Source of the DNA: Myxococcales bacterium UBA1238
Lineage (GTDB): Bacteria; Myxococcota_A; Bradymonadia; UBA7976; UBA1532
Direction of reading: 5' to 3'
DNA length: 64,000 nt
NCBI GenBank assembly: GCA_002309015.1
Contig: DBWM01000004.1
Coordinates: forward strand, 93,342 to 157,341
Below the pieces are notes generated by a model. It saw only the letters and a program-made list of their open reading frames with translations. It had not been told where the DNA came from and ran no database searches. Positions 48,454 to 56,760 of this stretch are shown in pieces. Position numbers and translations under genes: made by a program. The stretch's first letter is position 1. Each line of letters starts with the position of its first letter.

Positions 48454-49848
48454 TTACGCAGTTTGCAGCAGGACTTCGGTCATCCGGCTTGCGGCTTCGT
48501 AGAGTTCTGCGTAGGCCCCACCCTCTTTGAGCGCCCGGAGCGCCTCCATATGCTGCGCCATCGCCTCGCGATCACCGCGCGCCGCAGGTCCCGTCAACGC
48601 CTTATGGAGATCGACCAGCCCGAACCGCGAGATCGCACTCTGCAGCAAGGGGCTCAGCATCTGGCGTGCGGTCGGATCCGATAACCCCATCTGCTTCAGC
48701 AACAAAACCGCAGCCTCCGCCATGGTGGACGGGAAATTCCCCGCAAGGACCGCCGATGCGTGATAGAGCGCCTTCTGTTCCGGCTGAATCTCCACCGTTT
48801 TCATCCCTAAAATCGCTGTCATCCGGTGCAAAAGCTCTAAAGTCCGCTCGCTGCCTTCGAGGGCACAGTAAACGCCGTAGAAATCCTGAAGCTGACCCAG
48901 CGACTGCAGCGGGTGAAACGAGCCCGTCTCTGCCCCAAGCTGCGCCAGAGGATCGAGCGCCCGCGATGAAAGCCGGCCTGCGCAATGGATCACCACCCTG
49001 CCCTTGCAGAGATCCGGTTTCTCGCGCGCAAGCCGCTCAGCCATGGGCAAAATGGCGCGATCATCGACCGTCAGCATCCATAAGGGCGCTTCCCCCAATG
49101 AATCCGGAAGCTCGCCCCAGGCATCGTAAGGGTAAAGCGTGGGACGCTCCGGGTTCGGCGCGCTGCGGTTCCACAGCCTGCAATCGATCATCGCGCCCCG
49201 AAGCGCTCCACAGATCGACTGCCCCGCACGCCCCGCTCCCAGCACCCACACCGGACCGAAGGCTGTTTTGGTTGAAGGCTTGTAGATTTGAAGCGCCATC
49301 GGCAAGCAGCGCGCAGGCAAATCGGGGATCACGCGCTCTCCCCGCCGCAGCGCAGCGCGCACCTGCGTTGAAGAGATCGCCGGCAAACAGGGCCCCTGCT
49401 TCAGCCAGGGCTCGTGCATGTACGCCTGCATCGCCGCTTCATGCCCCGGACGTCCTAAAACGATCACCTTCCAGCGCCTGACCAGATCGTCAAACCGGTA
49501 CCACCTGTAGGCCTCGGTTAAATTGTCGGCCCCCATCACGAAGGTGAATTCATGCCCGGGATAGCTTTGGGTGAGCGCATCGAGCGTATCGTACGTGCGC
49601 CCCGAAACCGGGAAATCCTGCTCGTAGGTGCAGATTTGCACGCGATTCGGGTTAAAATCCTGAAGCGCTGCCTGCAGCATCGCCACGCGCTCTGCGAACG
49701 GCGTCATCTGCTTGCCGAAGGCGTGGTTGGCCGCAGGCATCACCCACACCTGATCCACATCGCTCCGCGCGAGCAACGCGGTCACCGCATAAACATGCGC
49801 CATATTGGGGGGATCAAACGCACCACCGTAAAGCGCCACGCGCATCAT
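48454..49848 (-). CDS. Fusion of nicotinate-nucleotide adenylyltransferase (NadD-like) with Rossmann-DUF2520 protein
   Basis: A 464-residue two-part protein. Residues 1-190 are a NadD-like nucleotidyltransferase: G-G-A-F-D-P-P-N15-M-A-H18, F-V-M-G-A-D-N, and I-S-S-T-Q-V-R (158-164). NadD transfers AMP from ATP to nicotinate mononucleotide in NAD synthesis. Residues 198-464 are a Rossmann domain (V-W-V-L-G-A-G-R-A-G) joined to a DUF2520-type helical domain (H-P-L-Q-S-L, A-L-Y-H-A-S-A-V-L-A-G-N), a family of ketopantoate-reductase-like proteins of unclear role. The first His of the nucleotidyltransferase H-x-G-H motif is replaced by Asn. ATG follows GAGGG and overlaps the stop of the upstream gene. 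No frameshift separates the halves. Confidence 0.85.
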   Translation of the reverse strand: MMRVALYGGAFDPPNMAHVYAVTALLARSDVDQVWVMPAANHAFGKQMTPFAERVAMLQAALQDFNPNRVQICTYEQDFPVSGRTYDTLDALTQSYPGHEFTFVMGADNLTEAYRWYRFDDLVRRWKVIVLGRPGHEAAMQAYMHEPWLKQGPCLPAISSTQVRAALRRGERVIPDLPARCLPMALQIYKPSTKTAFGPVWVLGAGRAGQSICGALRGAMIDCRLWNRSAPNPERPTLYPYDAWGELPDSLGEAPLWMLTVDDRAILPMAERLAREKPDLCKGRVVIHCAGRLSSRALDPLAQLGAETGSFHPLQSLGQLQDFYGVYCALEGSERTLELLHRMTAILGMKTVEIQPEQKALYHASAVLAGNFPSTMAEAAVLLLKQMGLSDPTARQMLSPLLQSAISRFGLVDLHKALTGPAARGDREAMAQHMEALRALKEGGAYAELYEAASRMTEVLLQTA

Positions 49849-50534
49849 TTTGTGCCCTCGCTGGCCGCATCATCCCCATCGGCGCCCTTCCGCTTTTGAT
49901 TCTGCTCCCGTTCCCTTTGAATCCTGAGCTGCTCCCGTTGCAACTCCTGCTGCAATCGTTCGGGCGAAAGCAAATGGTTGCATCGATCCATAAACTGCAC
50001 CGTCACCGCGTCATCAAAAGTCACCACAGCACAATAAGAAACGCCGTCCTGATAACGCTGGAAGATGCGTCCCGGCACCAGCAGATGCCCATTGGGCCCC
50101 AGAGGCTTAAACCGCGGGTGACCGTCGTCTGAAATCTCGTCGCCTGCGCTCAGCACCAAAAAGGGCTCGGGGCCTTGCGGCACCTGATCGATGGTGACCC
50201 TGCAGTTGCCAAACACCCAGCCATCCTTGGGCAGTTCGAGGGAGGAAGTCAGCAGGCAGAGGCGATCGTTGCGCTCCAGTTCTTCTACGGCCACATCGGC
50301 AATGCCGTTGGCCACCGAATGAAACACGAAGCGCGCGTAATTCTCGTGATGCCAGTCGACCTCTTTGGAAAAGCGCTGGCAACGCTGATCGACCACCATT
50401 TGAATATCGGACTTTGCAGCCGCTCCCACCGCCACAACGCGCTCCACATCTCCATGGGTGCAAAGCGACATCAGCATCTTTTCGAGATCGTCCAGATGCC
50501 GATCGGTGTTGGCAATGAATGCAATCTTCTTCAT
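49845..50534 (-). CDS. Hypothetical protein, degenerate phosphoesterase-like
   Basis: A 229-residue cytoplasmic protein. The N-terminus MKKIAFIANTDRHLDDLEKM recalls the start of YfcE/MJ0936-type calcineurin-like phosphodiesterases (K-I-x-x-I-S-D-x-H-x-N). However, the metal-binding D-x-H is N-T-D-R-H and later G-N-H-D/E and G-H-T motifs are not evident, so it is probably not an active enzyme if related. A predicted coiled-coil rich in E, Q and R ends in a lysine/acidic tail (residues 195-229). It overlaps the nadD fusion and is likely co-translated with it. The assignment is weak. Confidence 0.6.
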   Translation of the reverse strand: MKKIAFIANTDRHLDDLEKMLMSLCTHGDVERVVAVGAAAKSDIQMVVDQRCQRFSKEVDWHHENYARFVFHSVANGIADVAVEELERNDRLCLLTSSLELPKDGWVFGNCRVTIDQVPQGPEPFLVLSAGDEISDDGHPRFKPLGPNGHLLVPGRIFQRYQDGVSYCAVVTFDDAVTVQFMDRCNHLLSPERLQQELQREQLRIQREREQNQKRKGADGDDAASEGTK

Positions 50535-50626
50535 TTTGGCCCCTCTTCACCAAAAAGCCCTGAGGCTGTCACGGGTTCCGCTTCTCTCTGAAAGGAGCCC
50601 CTGCTCACCCTCAAAGCTCACCATAC

Positions 50627-50657
50627 AAAAACGGCGCCTTTTTTAGTAAAGACGCCG
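50627..50657 (-). terminator. Rho-independent terminator of the MXAN_5187-like gene
   Basis: On the minus strand CGGCGTC pairs with GGCGCCG (one T-G pair) around a 12-base A/T-rich loop and is followed by TTTTTG. It lies about 30 bases past the stop at 50689. Confidence 0.75.
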
Positions 50658-50688
50658 CATTTTGAAAAGCGTTTTCATGTGTATTTGC

Positions 50689-52350
50689 TTACGCCAGCTT
50701 GACCGCCCGCAGCTGCACCCGGTTTTGCGCCGCAACCGAAACCACAAAGCGCACCCTCACCGTGCTGTATTGCTCGCGCATTTTGGCCGCATAAGCCTCA
50801 CAGGCCGCCATCAGCCGCGCGACCGTGATCCCCTGCAACGGCAACCGATGCGCGCGCATCGCCGACGTATATTCCCTGAAGAGATCCCTGCGGTAGGTCT
50901 CCTCGTCGCTCACCACCAGCGCCTGCACCATCTCGGGTACACCTTCGGTCACGCCCGAACGGATCGCGCTCACATTCCAGATCTGCTCCATCGGTTCCCC
51001 AAAGAGATCCTTCTCGGACCAGTGGCGCGCGGCGGGATGATGCTCTTCCTCGGGTAACGGGCGCCCCGTCAGCTGGCAGACCAGCACGTTTAAATTTTGC
51101 GACAAGGACTGAGGCAAACCATTGCCCTTCACATCAAACCAATAGTCGATGTTGCCGTTGACGATTTCGAGCACCCCCTGATCGATCGCCTCCAAAGGAC
51201 GCTCGAATTGCCGGACAAAAATGAAGGAGAGCACCAGACAGAGCACGCAACCGATGACACACAGCACCACGATCCGCAGCATCCCTTTGTTGGCGTCCGC
51301 CTCCGCCTGCGTCCAGCTGGACAGCACCAAAACCCCCGAAGGCTTCGCTTCATCGCCCTGCAACTGCATCAAACCGCGATAGAGCTGATCGCCCAGCAGG
51401 AGCTCTACGGGGATCGCCCCGCCCTGCGCCTTTTGCGCTTCAAAATCAAAAGCCTGAATCCAGGCGTTCAATTCCTTTTCGGCCGCAGCATCGAAGCTCG
51501 AGCTCTGGTTCACCTGCTGATTTAAAAAGTAAGCGACCTCGGTGCCCACGATCGCCTTGTTGCGCTCGGCCTCGGAACTCGTCAGGCGGTAGCCGAGCAC
51601 CACCGCACCGAGCAGCAAATCGACGGGCTTTTGTTCCTGAACCTCGGGAGCCTGTTGCGTTTTCCCGCGCTTTTTGCCCGCCTTGACCGAAGTCTCTTCG
51701 CTCGCAGCATGCGTTTTTTGAGCCGCCCAATCTTCGCCCGACATCAGAATGGGGGCCACCGCCACCTCAAGGGGCGCATCCTTAAACCGCCAGAGATCGC
51801 TGTAGGACTTTAAGCTGCGAATCTTTTGCCTGATTTGAGGTTCGTATTGCTCCGCCCCCGCATAACCCGTGCCGTAACGGGCGGGATCGGCGATGTCTGA
51901 AACCCCGACGGCCGAAGGATCGAGCACCACAAAATACTCAGGGCGCTCCAGCAGTCGATCGGCCGAAAACCCTTTTAAGAACGCGCGCTTTTCGTGAGCC
52001 GGTTCTTTTAGGGCCTGAGCCCAGGCGTTAAGCTCCGCATTCATCCTGCGGTGCACTTCGTATTGAAAATCGTCCGCCGAAGGAAGCTTCCTGCCCTCTT
52101 TAAAATCCTCTGGCCGCAACTGCAAAATTTTGTGGAGGGCGGGATCGCCTGCAATGCGTTCGGCCGCATCGAGGATGGCCCATTTGCGCAGCTGATAGAC
52201 TTCCATCACACTGCGCGAGGCCACCTGCAAACGCTCCTCCAGCGCCTGATTCGCCCGCTGCCTCGCATTCATCGATTGTTGCTTGTAAAGCACACCCGCG
52301 ATCAGCAAAAAGACCGCGCATAACGCCATCGACAACTTCATGCGAAACAT
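50689..52350 (-). CDS. Membrane sensor-like protein with HAMP-like region (MXAN_5187 type)
   Basis: About 553 residues from ATG at 52350 (AAGG upstream; a TTG five codons earlier is an alternative). One N-terminal membrane helix (MKLSMALCAVFLLIAGVLY) leads into a large periplasmic sensor region (about 30-350). A second helix follows (IVVLCVIGCVLCLVLSFIFV) with R-Q-F-E-R-P-L-E-A-I-D, a HAMP-like linker. The C-terminal 90 residues (YRRDLFREYTSAMRAHRLPL, then VRFVVSVAAQNRVQL) resemble the MXAN_5187 C-terminal domain known from myxobacteria. There is no kinase or methyl-accepting region, so signal output is unknown. It is followed by its own terminator. Confidence 0.75.
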   Translation of the reverse strand: MFRMKLSMALCAVFLLIAGVLYKQQSMNARQRANQALEERLQVASRSVMEVYQLRKWAILDAAERIAGDPALHKILQLRPEDFKEGRKLPSADDFQYEVHRRMNAELNAWAQALKEPAHEKRAFLKGFSADRLLERPEYFVVLDPSAVGVSDIADPARYGTGYAGAEQYEPQIRQKIRSLKSYSDLWRFKDAPLEVAVAPILMSGEDWAAQKTHAASEETSVKAGKKRGKTQQAPEVQEQKPVDLLLGAVVLGYRLTSSEAERNKAIVGTEVAYFLNQQVNQSSSFDAAAEKELNAWIQAFDFEAQKAQGGAIPVELLLGDQLYRGLMQLQGDEAKPSGVLVLSSWTQAEADANKGMLRIVVLCVIGCVLCLVLSFIFVRQFERPLEAIDQGVLEIVNGNIDYWFDVKGNGLPQSLSQNLNVLVCQLTGRPLPEEEHHPAARHWSEKDLFGEPMEQIWNVSAIRSGVTEGVPEMVQALVVSDEETYRRDLFREYTSAMRAHRLPLQGITVARLMAACEAYAAKMREQYSTVRVRFVVSVAAQNRVQLRAVKLA

Positions 52351-52395
52351 CGAACGAACCTTCAATCGGCGAGCCGCCCGAAGCGGCCGGCCCCG

Positions 52396-53157
52396 TTACT
52401 CCGCAAACTGTGAGCGCGTCGCTTCGAACGACCCTGCAAAGGTGTAAGCCTTGATCTCTTCTCCGTTAATGGTCACCGAGGTATCGGGTGCCACCTTGGC
52501 AAAGTCGAGCACGGATTTGAGCGTTTCAAGCGATCCCTGAGGCGTCAGACGAAAATGCGTACTGATGGTATCGGGCTCGATGATGACCCCCTTCATATCG
52601 ACCACAATCTTGTCATTCCAGGGATCATTCGCATCCTGAGTGACCTGGCCTTTGAGATGAGCCTCTTTGATGGGGAAGATGACCATCGAATCGTCGGAAT
52701 AGATGTTTAAAATGTTGAGCGTGGTCTCAAACTGATCGCCGTTGCGCGTGCAGACCCCCTGCCCCACATCGACCGAGCATTGAAACTCCTTGCCTTCTGC
52801 ATCCAGGCATTTGCCTGCGGTGAGCCACTTAAAGACGTCGTCCTTAAAGTCTTCGGCGGTTTCTTTGCCCGCAACATATTGACCCGCACCGCCGTACAGC
52901 TTGAGCTCCCCTCCAGGATTCTTCCAGCCATCAAGCTGCGCAAACAAATACATTTTTTCATCGCCCAGGTTGGTGTTCAGAAGATTGGTCAAAATGGTGG
53001 CCACTTTCGAAGGTTCGGTCAACGTGATCTTGGTGAAGAGAAACGTATCCTTTTCGCTCGTGACCCCGGCATCGGTCTGGGCGGGACCGTTGTCGTCATC
53101 GTCGTCGCAACCACAAACGCAAGCCGCTGCCAAGAGCGCACATAATGCAAGTTTCAT
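52396..53157 (-). CDS. Hypothetical lipoprotein with Asp tether
   Basis: A 253-residue protein with signal peptide MKLALCALLAAACVCGC followed by five Asp residues. The mature domain looks like a compact beta-rich fold with no family I recognise (LKLYGGAGQYVAGKETAEDF; C-L-D-A-E-G-K-E-F-Q-C could form a disulphide). ATG has AAGGAG upstream. The C-D-D-D-D start is shared with the giant lipoprotein and the amidohydrolase lipoprotein, suggesting a common sorting route. Confidence 0.8.
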   Translation of the reverse strand: MKLALCALLAAACVCGCDDDDDNGPAQTDAGVTSEKDTFLFTKITLTEPSKVATILTNLLNTNLGDEKMYLFAQLDGWKNPGGELKLYGGAGQYVAGKETAEDFKDDVFKWLTAGKCLDAEGKEFQCSVDVGQGVCTRNGDQFETTLNILNIYSDDSMVIFPIKEAHLKGQVTQDANDPWNDKIVVDMKGVIIEPDTISTHFRLTPQGSLETLKSVLDFAKVAPDTSVTINGEEIKAYTFAGSFEATRSQFAE

Positions 53158-53247
53158 CGCATACTCCTTACTGGGTAAAAAAGACGGCCGATTGGCCAGG
53201 CCTTCGCTGCCTATGCAATTAACGTGCCAACTTTGAAAACTCGGCCG

Positions 53248-54162
53248 TCAGTCGACGGAGATCAAGGCACGAAGCTGCATCATGCGTTCATCGAAATCAA
53301 CGCGCGTCAGGGTTTTTACGCGATCGAAGCTGAAACCCTCGCAGGCAAAGCTGGCGAGCACCGTTCCCGCCAAAACGCCGCGCTTGAAGGCTTCAAAATT
53401 GAGGGTATCGCAGGTGGCCAGATAGCCCATGAGGCCCGAAGCAAAGGTATCGCCCGCCCCAGTGGGATCCGCCAGTTTGCGCAACGGCACGCTGGGCGCC
53501 ACAAAGAGCCCGTCGGGATGGAACAGCAGCGCACCGTAGGCCCCGCGCTTGATGACCAGAATCTTCGGTCCCATGGCCCGGATCGCGTCTGCAGCGTCGT
53601 AAATGTTCTTTTTGCCCGAAAGCATATGCGCTTCGGTCTCGTTGATGACGAGCAAATCGATGCGCGAAAGCACCTTTAACAACGCATCGCGCTGGCCGGT
53701 GATCCAGAAATTCATGGTATCGGCGCCGATGAGCTCGGGGCGATGGCCTTCAAACGCATCGAGCACGCGGCCCTGCAGCTCGGGATGGATGTTGGCCAAA
53801 AACACCAGCGGCGTCTCGCGATAGGATTCGGGGATCTTGGGATCGAAGTCCTCGAACACGTTTAACTGCGTATCGAGGGTTTCAGCATCGCCAAAATCGG
53901 CACCGTAGCGGCCCGCCCAGCGGAAGGTCTTGCCCGGAACCTGCTCCAGACCCTCCAGATCCACACCGCGACTGCGCAAATCGTCCAGCTCAGCGGCATC
54001 AAAATCGCTGCCCACCACAGCCACCAGGCGGATCGGTGCAAAGAAGCTTGCGCCGGTGCTGAAGTAAGTTGCCGAACCGCCCAGGGAATCGCTGCGATGC
54101 CCCGCCGGGGTTTCGATGTCATCGATCGCAACGCTGCCGACCACCAAAATTTGCTTCGCCAT
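53248..54162 (-). CDS. PfkB family carbohydrate/nucleoside kinase
   Basis: About 304 residues. ATG at 54162 lies in TGATG, overlapping the stop of the upstream phosphorylase gene, with GGAGG nine bases before it. The N-terminal V-V-G-S-V-A-I-D-D-I and L-G-G-S-A-T-Y motifs are family signature 1. The C-terminal P-T-G-A-G-D-T-F-A-S-G contains the anion hole and catalytic Asp. PfkB kinases phosphorylate sugars or adenosine. Coupling to methylthioadenosine phosphorylase suggests a nucleoside or sugar-salvage substrate, but the sequence alone does not decide between ribokinase and adenosine kinase types. Confidence 0.92.
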   Translation of the reverse strand: MAKQILVVGSVAIDDIETPAGHRSDSLGGSATYFSTGASFFAPIRLVAVVGSDFDAAELDDLRSRGVDLEGLEQVPGKTFRWAGRYGADFGDAETLDTQLNVFEDFDPKIPESYRETPLVFLANIHPELQGRVLDAFEGHRPELIGADTMNFWITGQRDALLKVLSRIDLLVINETEAHMLSGKKNIYDAADAIRAMGPKILVIKRGAYGALLFHPDGLFVAPSVPLRKLADPTGAGDTFASGLMGYLATCDTLNFEAFKRGVLAGTVLASFACEGFSFDRVKTLTRVDFDERMMQLRALISVD

Positions 54163-55058
54163 CAGTTTTTTTCCTCCGGTGAGGGCCACAGATATTTGCC
54201 CAGCAACAAGTCGAGTTTTGCCCGGGTTTCGTTGGGAATCGAGGAAACCGCCGTCGATACGGCAGCTCCCTTTTGCAAAGCGGAATGCGAAGGCCAGGAC
54301 ACGGGACCGAGCGCCGCATAACGGCGTACGGTTTCACAAATCACGCGCTTCGAGGCTTCAACGTTCTGCTGGATCACGCGCACCACCGCTTCGACCGAAA
54401 CTTCTTCGTTCGAGACATGCCAGCAATCGTAATCTGTAGCCAAAGCCAGGGTGGCGTAAGCGATTTCAGCTTCACGGGCCAGGCGCGCTTCGGGCAGGTT
54501 GGTCATTCCCACCACAGCGCAGCCCATGCTGCGGAACCATTCGCTCTCGGCCCGGGTCGAAAACGTGGGGCCTTCGATGCAAACGTACGTCCCGCCGTCG
54601 TGCACCACCGTCCCGCTCACATCGCGCGCAGCTTCCAAGATCAGCTTTCGCAAGGCTTCTTCGACCGGCGAGCCAAACTGCACGTGCGCCACGCAGCCTT
54701 CGCCAAAAAACGAGCGCGCCCTCGAGACCGTGCGATCGAAGAACTGATCGACCAGCACCAGATGGCCCGGCTTGATCTCTTCCCTGAGCGATCCCACCGC
54801 AGACACGCTGAGCAGCGACTCGACGCCCAGGGATTTGAGCGCCCAGATGTTGGCTCTGAAGTTGATTTCAGAAGGCGAAAGCAGATGCCCGCGACCGTGA
54901 CGCGCCAAAAACGCGCAGGGCACGCCCTCAAGGCGACCGAGCATCACCGCATCCGAAGGCGCCCCAAAAGGCGTATCGATGCGGACCTCGCGCGCATCTT
55001 CCAGTTCCAGCGCATAGAGACCGCTGCCGCCCATCACCCCAAATCGCGCCTGATGCAT
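54162..55058 (-). CDS. mtnP: 5'-methylthioadenosine phosphorylase (MTAP/PNP family)
   Basis: About 298 residues from ATG at 55058 (AAAGGTG upstream; a longer frame to 55148 overlaps rlmN and is rejected). Family motifs are V-M-G-G-S-G-L-Y, A-F-L-A-R-H-G-R-G-H with phosphate-binding residues, N-F-R-A-N-I-W-A-L, and T-Y-V-C-I-E-G-P-T-F-S-T-R-A-E-S. G-M-T-N-L-P-E-A-R-L-A-R-E forms part of the base/ribose site, and N-L-P-E-A-x-L-A-R-E is typical of MTAP-type enzymes. The reaction is methylthioadenosine plus phosphate giving adenine and methylthioribose-1-phosphate. It lies 4 bases after rlmN and is coupled to the pfkB-type kinase. Confidence 0.88.
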   Translation of the reverse strand: MHQARFGVMGGSGLYALELEDAREVRIDTPFGAPSDAVMLGRLEGVPCAFLARHGRGHLLSPSEINFRANIWALKSLGVESLLSVSAVGSLREEIKPGHLVLVDQFFDRTVSRARSFFGEGCVAHVQFGSPVEEALRKLILEAARDVSGTVVHDGGTYVCIEGPTFSTRAESEWFRSMGCAVVGMTNLPEARLAREAEIAYATLALATDYDCWHVSNEEVSVEAVVRVIQQNVEASKRVICETVRRYAALGPVSWPSHSALQKGAAVSTAVSSIPNETRAKLDLLLGKYLWPSPEEKN

Positions 55059-55062
55059 GAGA

Positions 55063-56190
55063 TCACCTTTCACAAGAATCGCCGGATAAGAAATCTGCGG
55101 CGCAGCCGACCGCTTCATCGTCGCCTGAATCGTCAGAGGCATCGCCATGTTTGCCCAGCTGACCGCAGGCGGCGTGAATGTCGTCTCCGCGCCTTGTGCG
55201 CACCGTCACCCAAATGCCCGCATCTTCAATTTTCTTTTGAAATTTAAGGACCTGGGCATCTTCCGGAGGTTCAAAGGGTGCGTTTTGAAATGCATTGAAG
55301 GGCAGCAGGTTGACGCGCACCTGCAGGCCTTTCAGGAGCGACGCCAGACGTTTGGCATCGTCCAAAGAATCGTTGACCCCTCGCAGCAGCACGTACTCGA
55401 TCGTAATCCGCCGCTGGGGTTCGAGGGGCCATTCGCGAAGCGCCGCCATCAGCGCCTGCAGACCGTAACGACGGTTGACCGGCATCAGCGCCGATCGCGC
55501 TTCGTCGGTGGTCGCATGCAGGCTGATCGCCAGGTGAACGCCCCGGTGAGCCTCGGCCAGAGCCTTGATCTGAGGCACCAGTCCGCAGGTTGAAATCGTG
55601 ACGCGGTGCGAGCTGTAACCGAGGCCGTCGGGCGAAAACAGGGGATCCATGCTGCGCAACACATTTTGCAGGTTGGCCAGAGGCTCCCCCATGCCCATGT
55701 ACACAAAATTGGTGATCCGCTGGCTCGCATCACCGGCCGCTTCACGCGCTAAATGCGCGCGCGCGAGCAACACCTGGTCGAAGATCTCGCCCGACGAGAG
55801 ATTGCGCTGAAACCCGAGGGTGGCTGTAAAGCAAAATGCGCACCCCATCGCGCAGCCCACCTGGGAAGAGAGGCATTGCGTATATTTGCCCCCGCCCATA
55901 TGCAGCAGCACGGTTTCGACCACAGCGCCGTCTGCAAAGCGGATCGCGAGTTTCTCGGTGCCGTCTACGCTGCGCTCCACGCGATCGATCGCCGCAGGTC
56001 CCACCGCGTAACCGGCTTCGCGCAACGATTGACGCAGCGCTTTGGGCAGATTGGTCATCTCGTCGAGATCGCGCACGCCTTTCTGAAACACCCATTGGTA
56101 CAGCTGCCTGGCCCGAAAGCGCGGCAGATCCAACGAATGCACGAGCGATTCCAGCTCGCTGGCGGCGAGATCGTTCAGCCAGAGCGTCAT
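55063..56190 (-). CDS. rlmN: 23S rRNA / tRNA (adenine-C2)-methyltransferase RlmN
   Basis: A 375-residue radical-SAM methylsynthase. The cluster-binding motif is C113-A-M-G-C117-A-F-C120 within Q-V-G-C-A-M-G-C-A-F-C-F-T-A-T. Other family signatures are F-V-Y-M-G-M-G-E-P-L-A-N and R-V-T-I-S-T-C-G-L-V-P. The near-C-terminal R-R-G-D-D-I-H-A-A-C-G-Q-L contains the cysteine that carries the transferred methylene. It methylates A2503 of 23S rRNA and A37 of some tRNAs, improving decoding fidelity. The acidic tail after residue 355 is slightly longer than usual. Transcribed from the ndk side, 10 bases downstream of ndk. Confidence 0.97.
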   Translation of the reverse strand: MTLWLNDLAASELESLVHSLDLPRFRARQLYQWVFQKGVRDLDEMTNLPKALRQSLREAGYAVGPAAIDRVERSVDGTEKLAIRFADGAVVETVLLHMGGGKYTQCLSSQVGCAMGCAFCFTATLGFQRNLSSGEIFDQVLLARAHLAREAAGDASQRITNFVYMGMGEPLANLQNVLRSMDPLFSPDGLGYSSHRVTISTCGLVPQIKALAEAHRGVHLAISLHATTDEARSALMPVNRRYGLQALMAALREWPLEPQRRITIEYVLLRGVNDSLDDAKRLASLLKGLQVRVNLLPFNAFQNAPFEPPEDAQVLKFQKKIEDAGIWVTVRTRRGDDIHAACGQLGKHGDASDDSGDDEAVGCAADFLSGDSCER

Positions 56191-56200
56191 CGCACGCCCG

Positions 56201-56623
56201 TCACTTCACGAGATCTGAGGGCTTAAAGAAGAAGGAGATTTCACGTTCGGCGCTCGCGGGGCTGTCGGATCCGTGAATCGTGTTTTTGGGCAGTTCGAGG
56301 CCGAAATCGCCGCGAATCGTGCCTTTGTCGGCCTTGGCAGGGTTGGTTGCGCCCGCAAGACTGCGCAGCGCTTTGACCGCATTTTCGCCTTCGAGGACGC
56401 AGGCGACCACGGGACCGGAGGTCATATATTCGACCAGGCCGTCATAAAAATCCTTACCCTTGTGCTCGGCATAAAACTCGCGGGCATCCCAGCCATCGGG
56501 CTGAACCATGCGCAGACCGACCAGCTTTAAACCGGCATCGGCAAAGCGCCTGACAATCTCACCGGTCAGCTGACGCGCGGTGCCGTCGGGCTTGACCATC
56601 GTAAACGTGCGTTCAATCGCCAT
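56201..56623 (-). CDS. ndk: Nucleoside diphosphate kinase
   Basis: A 140-residue enzyme of typical length from ATG at 56623 (GGAG upstream; an earlier in-frame ATG adds a non-conserved 26 residues). The start M-A-I-E-R-T-F-T-M-V-K-P-D-G and the active-site block N-T-I-H117-G-S-D-S-P-A-S-A contain the phosphohistidine. It equilibrates nucleoside di- and triphosphates. It heads a compact minus-strand group ndk-rlmN-mtnP-pfkB and is divergent from gatE. Confidence 0.97.
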   Translation of the reverse strand: MAIERTFTMVKPDGTARQLTGEIVRRFADAGLKLVGLRMVQPDGWDAREFYAEHKGKDFYDGLVEYMTSGPVVACVLEGENAVKALRSLAGATNPAKADKGTIRGDFGLELPKNTIHGSDSPASAEREISFFFKPSDLVK

Positions 56624-56760
56624 AACGATCTCCAGACAAAGAAAGCCGGAGTATCGCCGATGCAGTGTTTTGGAACAAGGCTTTTGATGCGCGCTTAACA
56701 AGGCTCTAGCCCTGGCCGGATTTCAAGCGCACAATGGCGCGGTTTTTGCCTGGAGTCTGT

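Noticed and set aside
56624..56760. Divergent promoters between ndk and gatE
   Set aside because: Candidate boxes (for example TTGTTC and GATACT with a 17-base spacer on the ndk side) match consensus too poorly to report as features.
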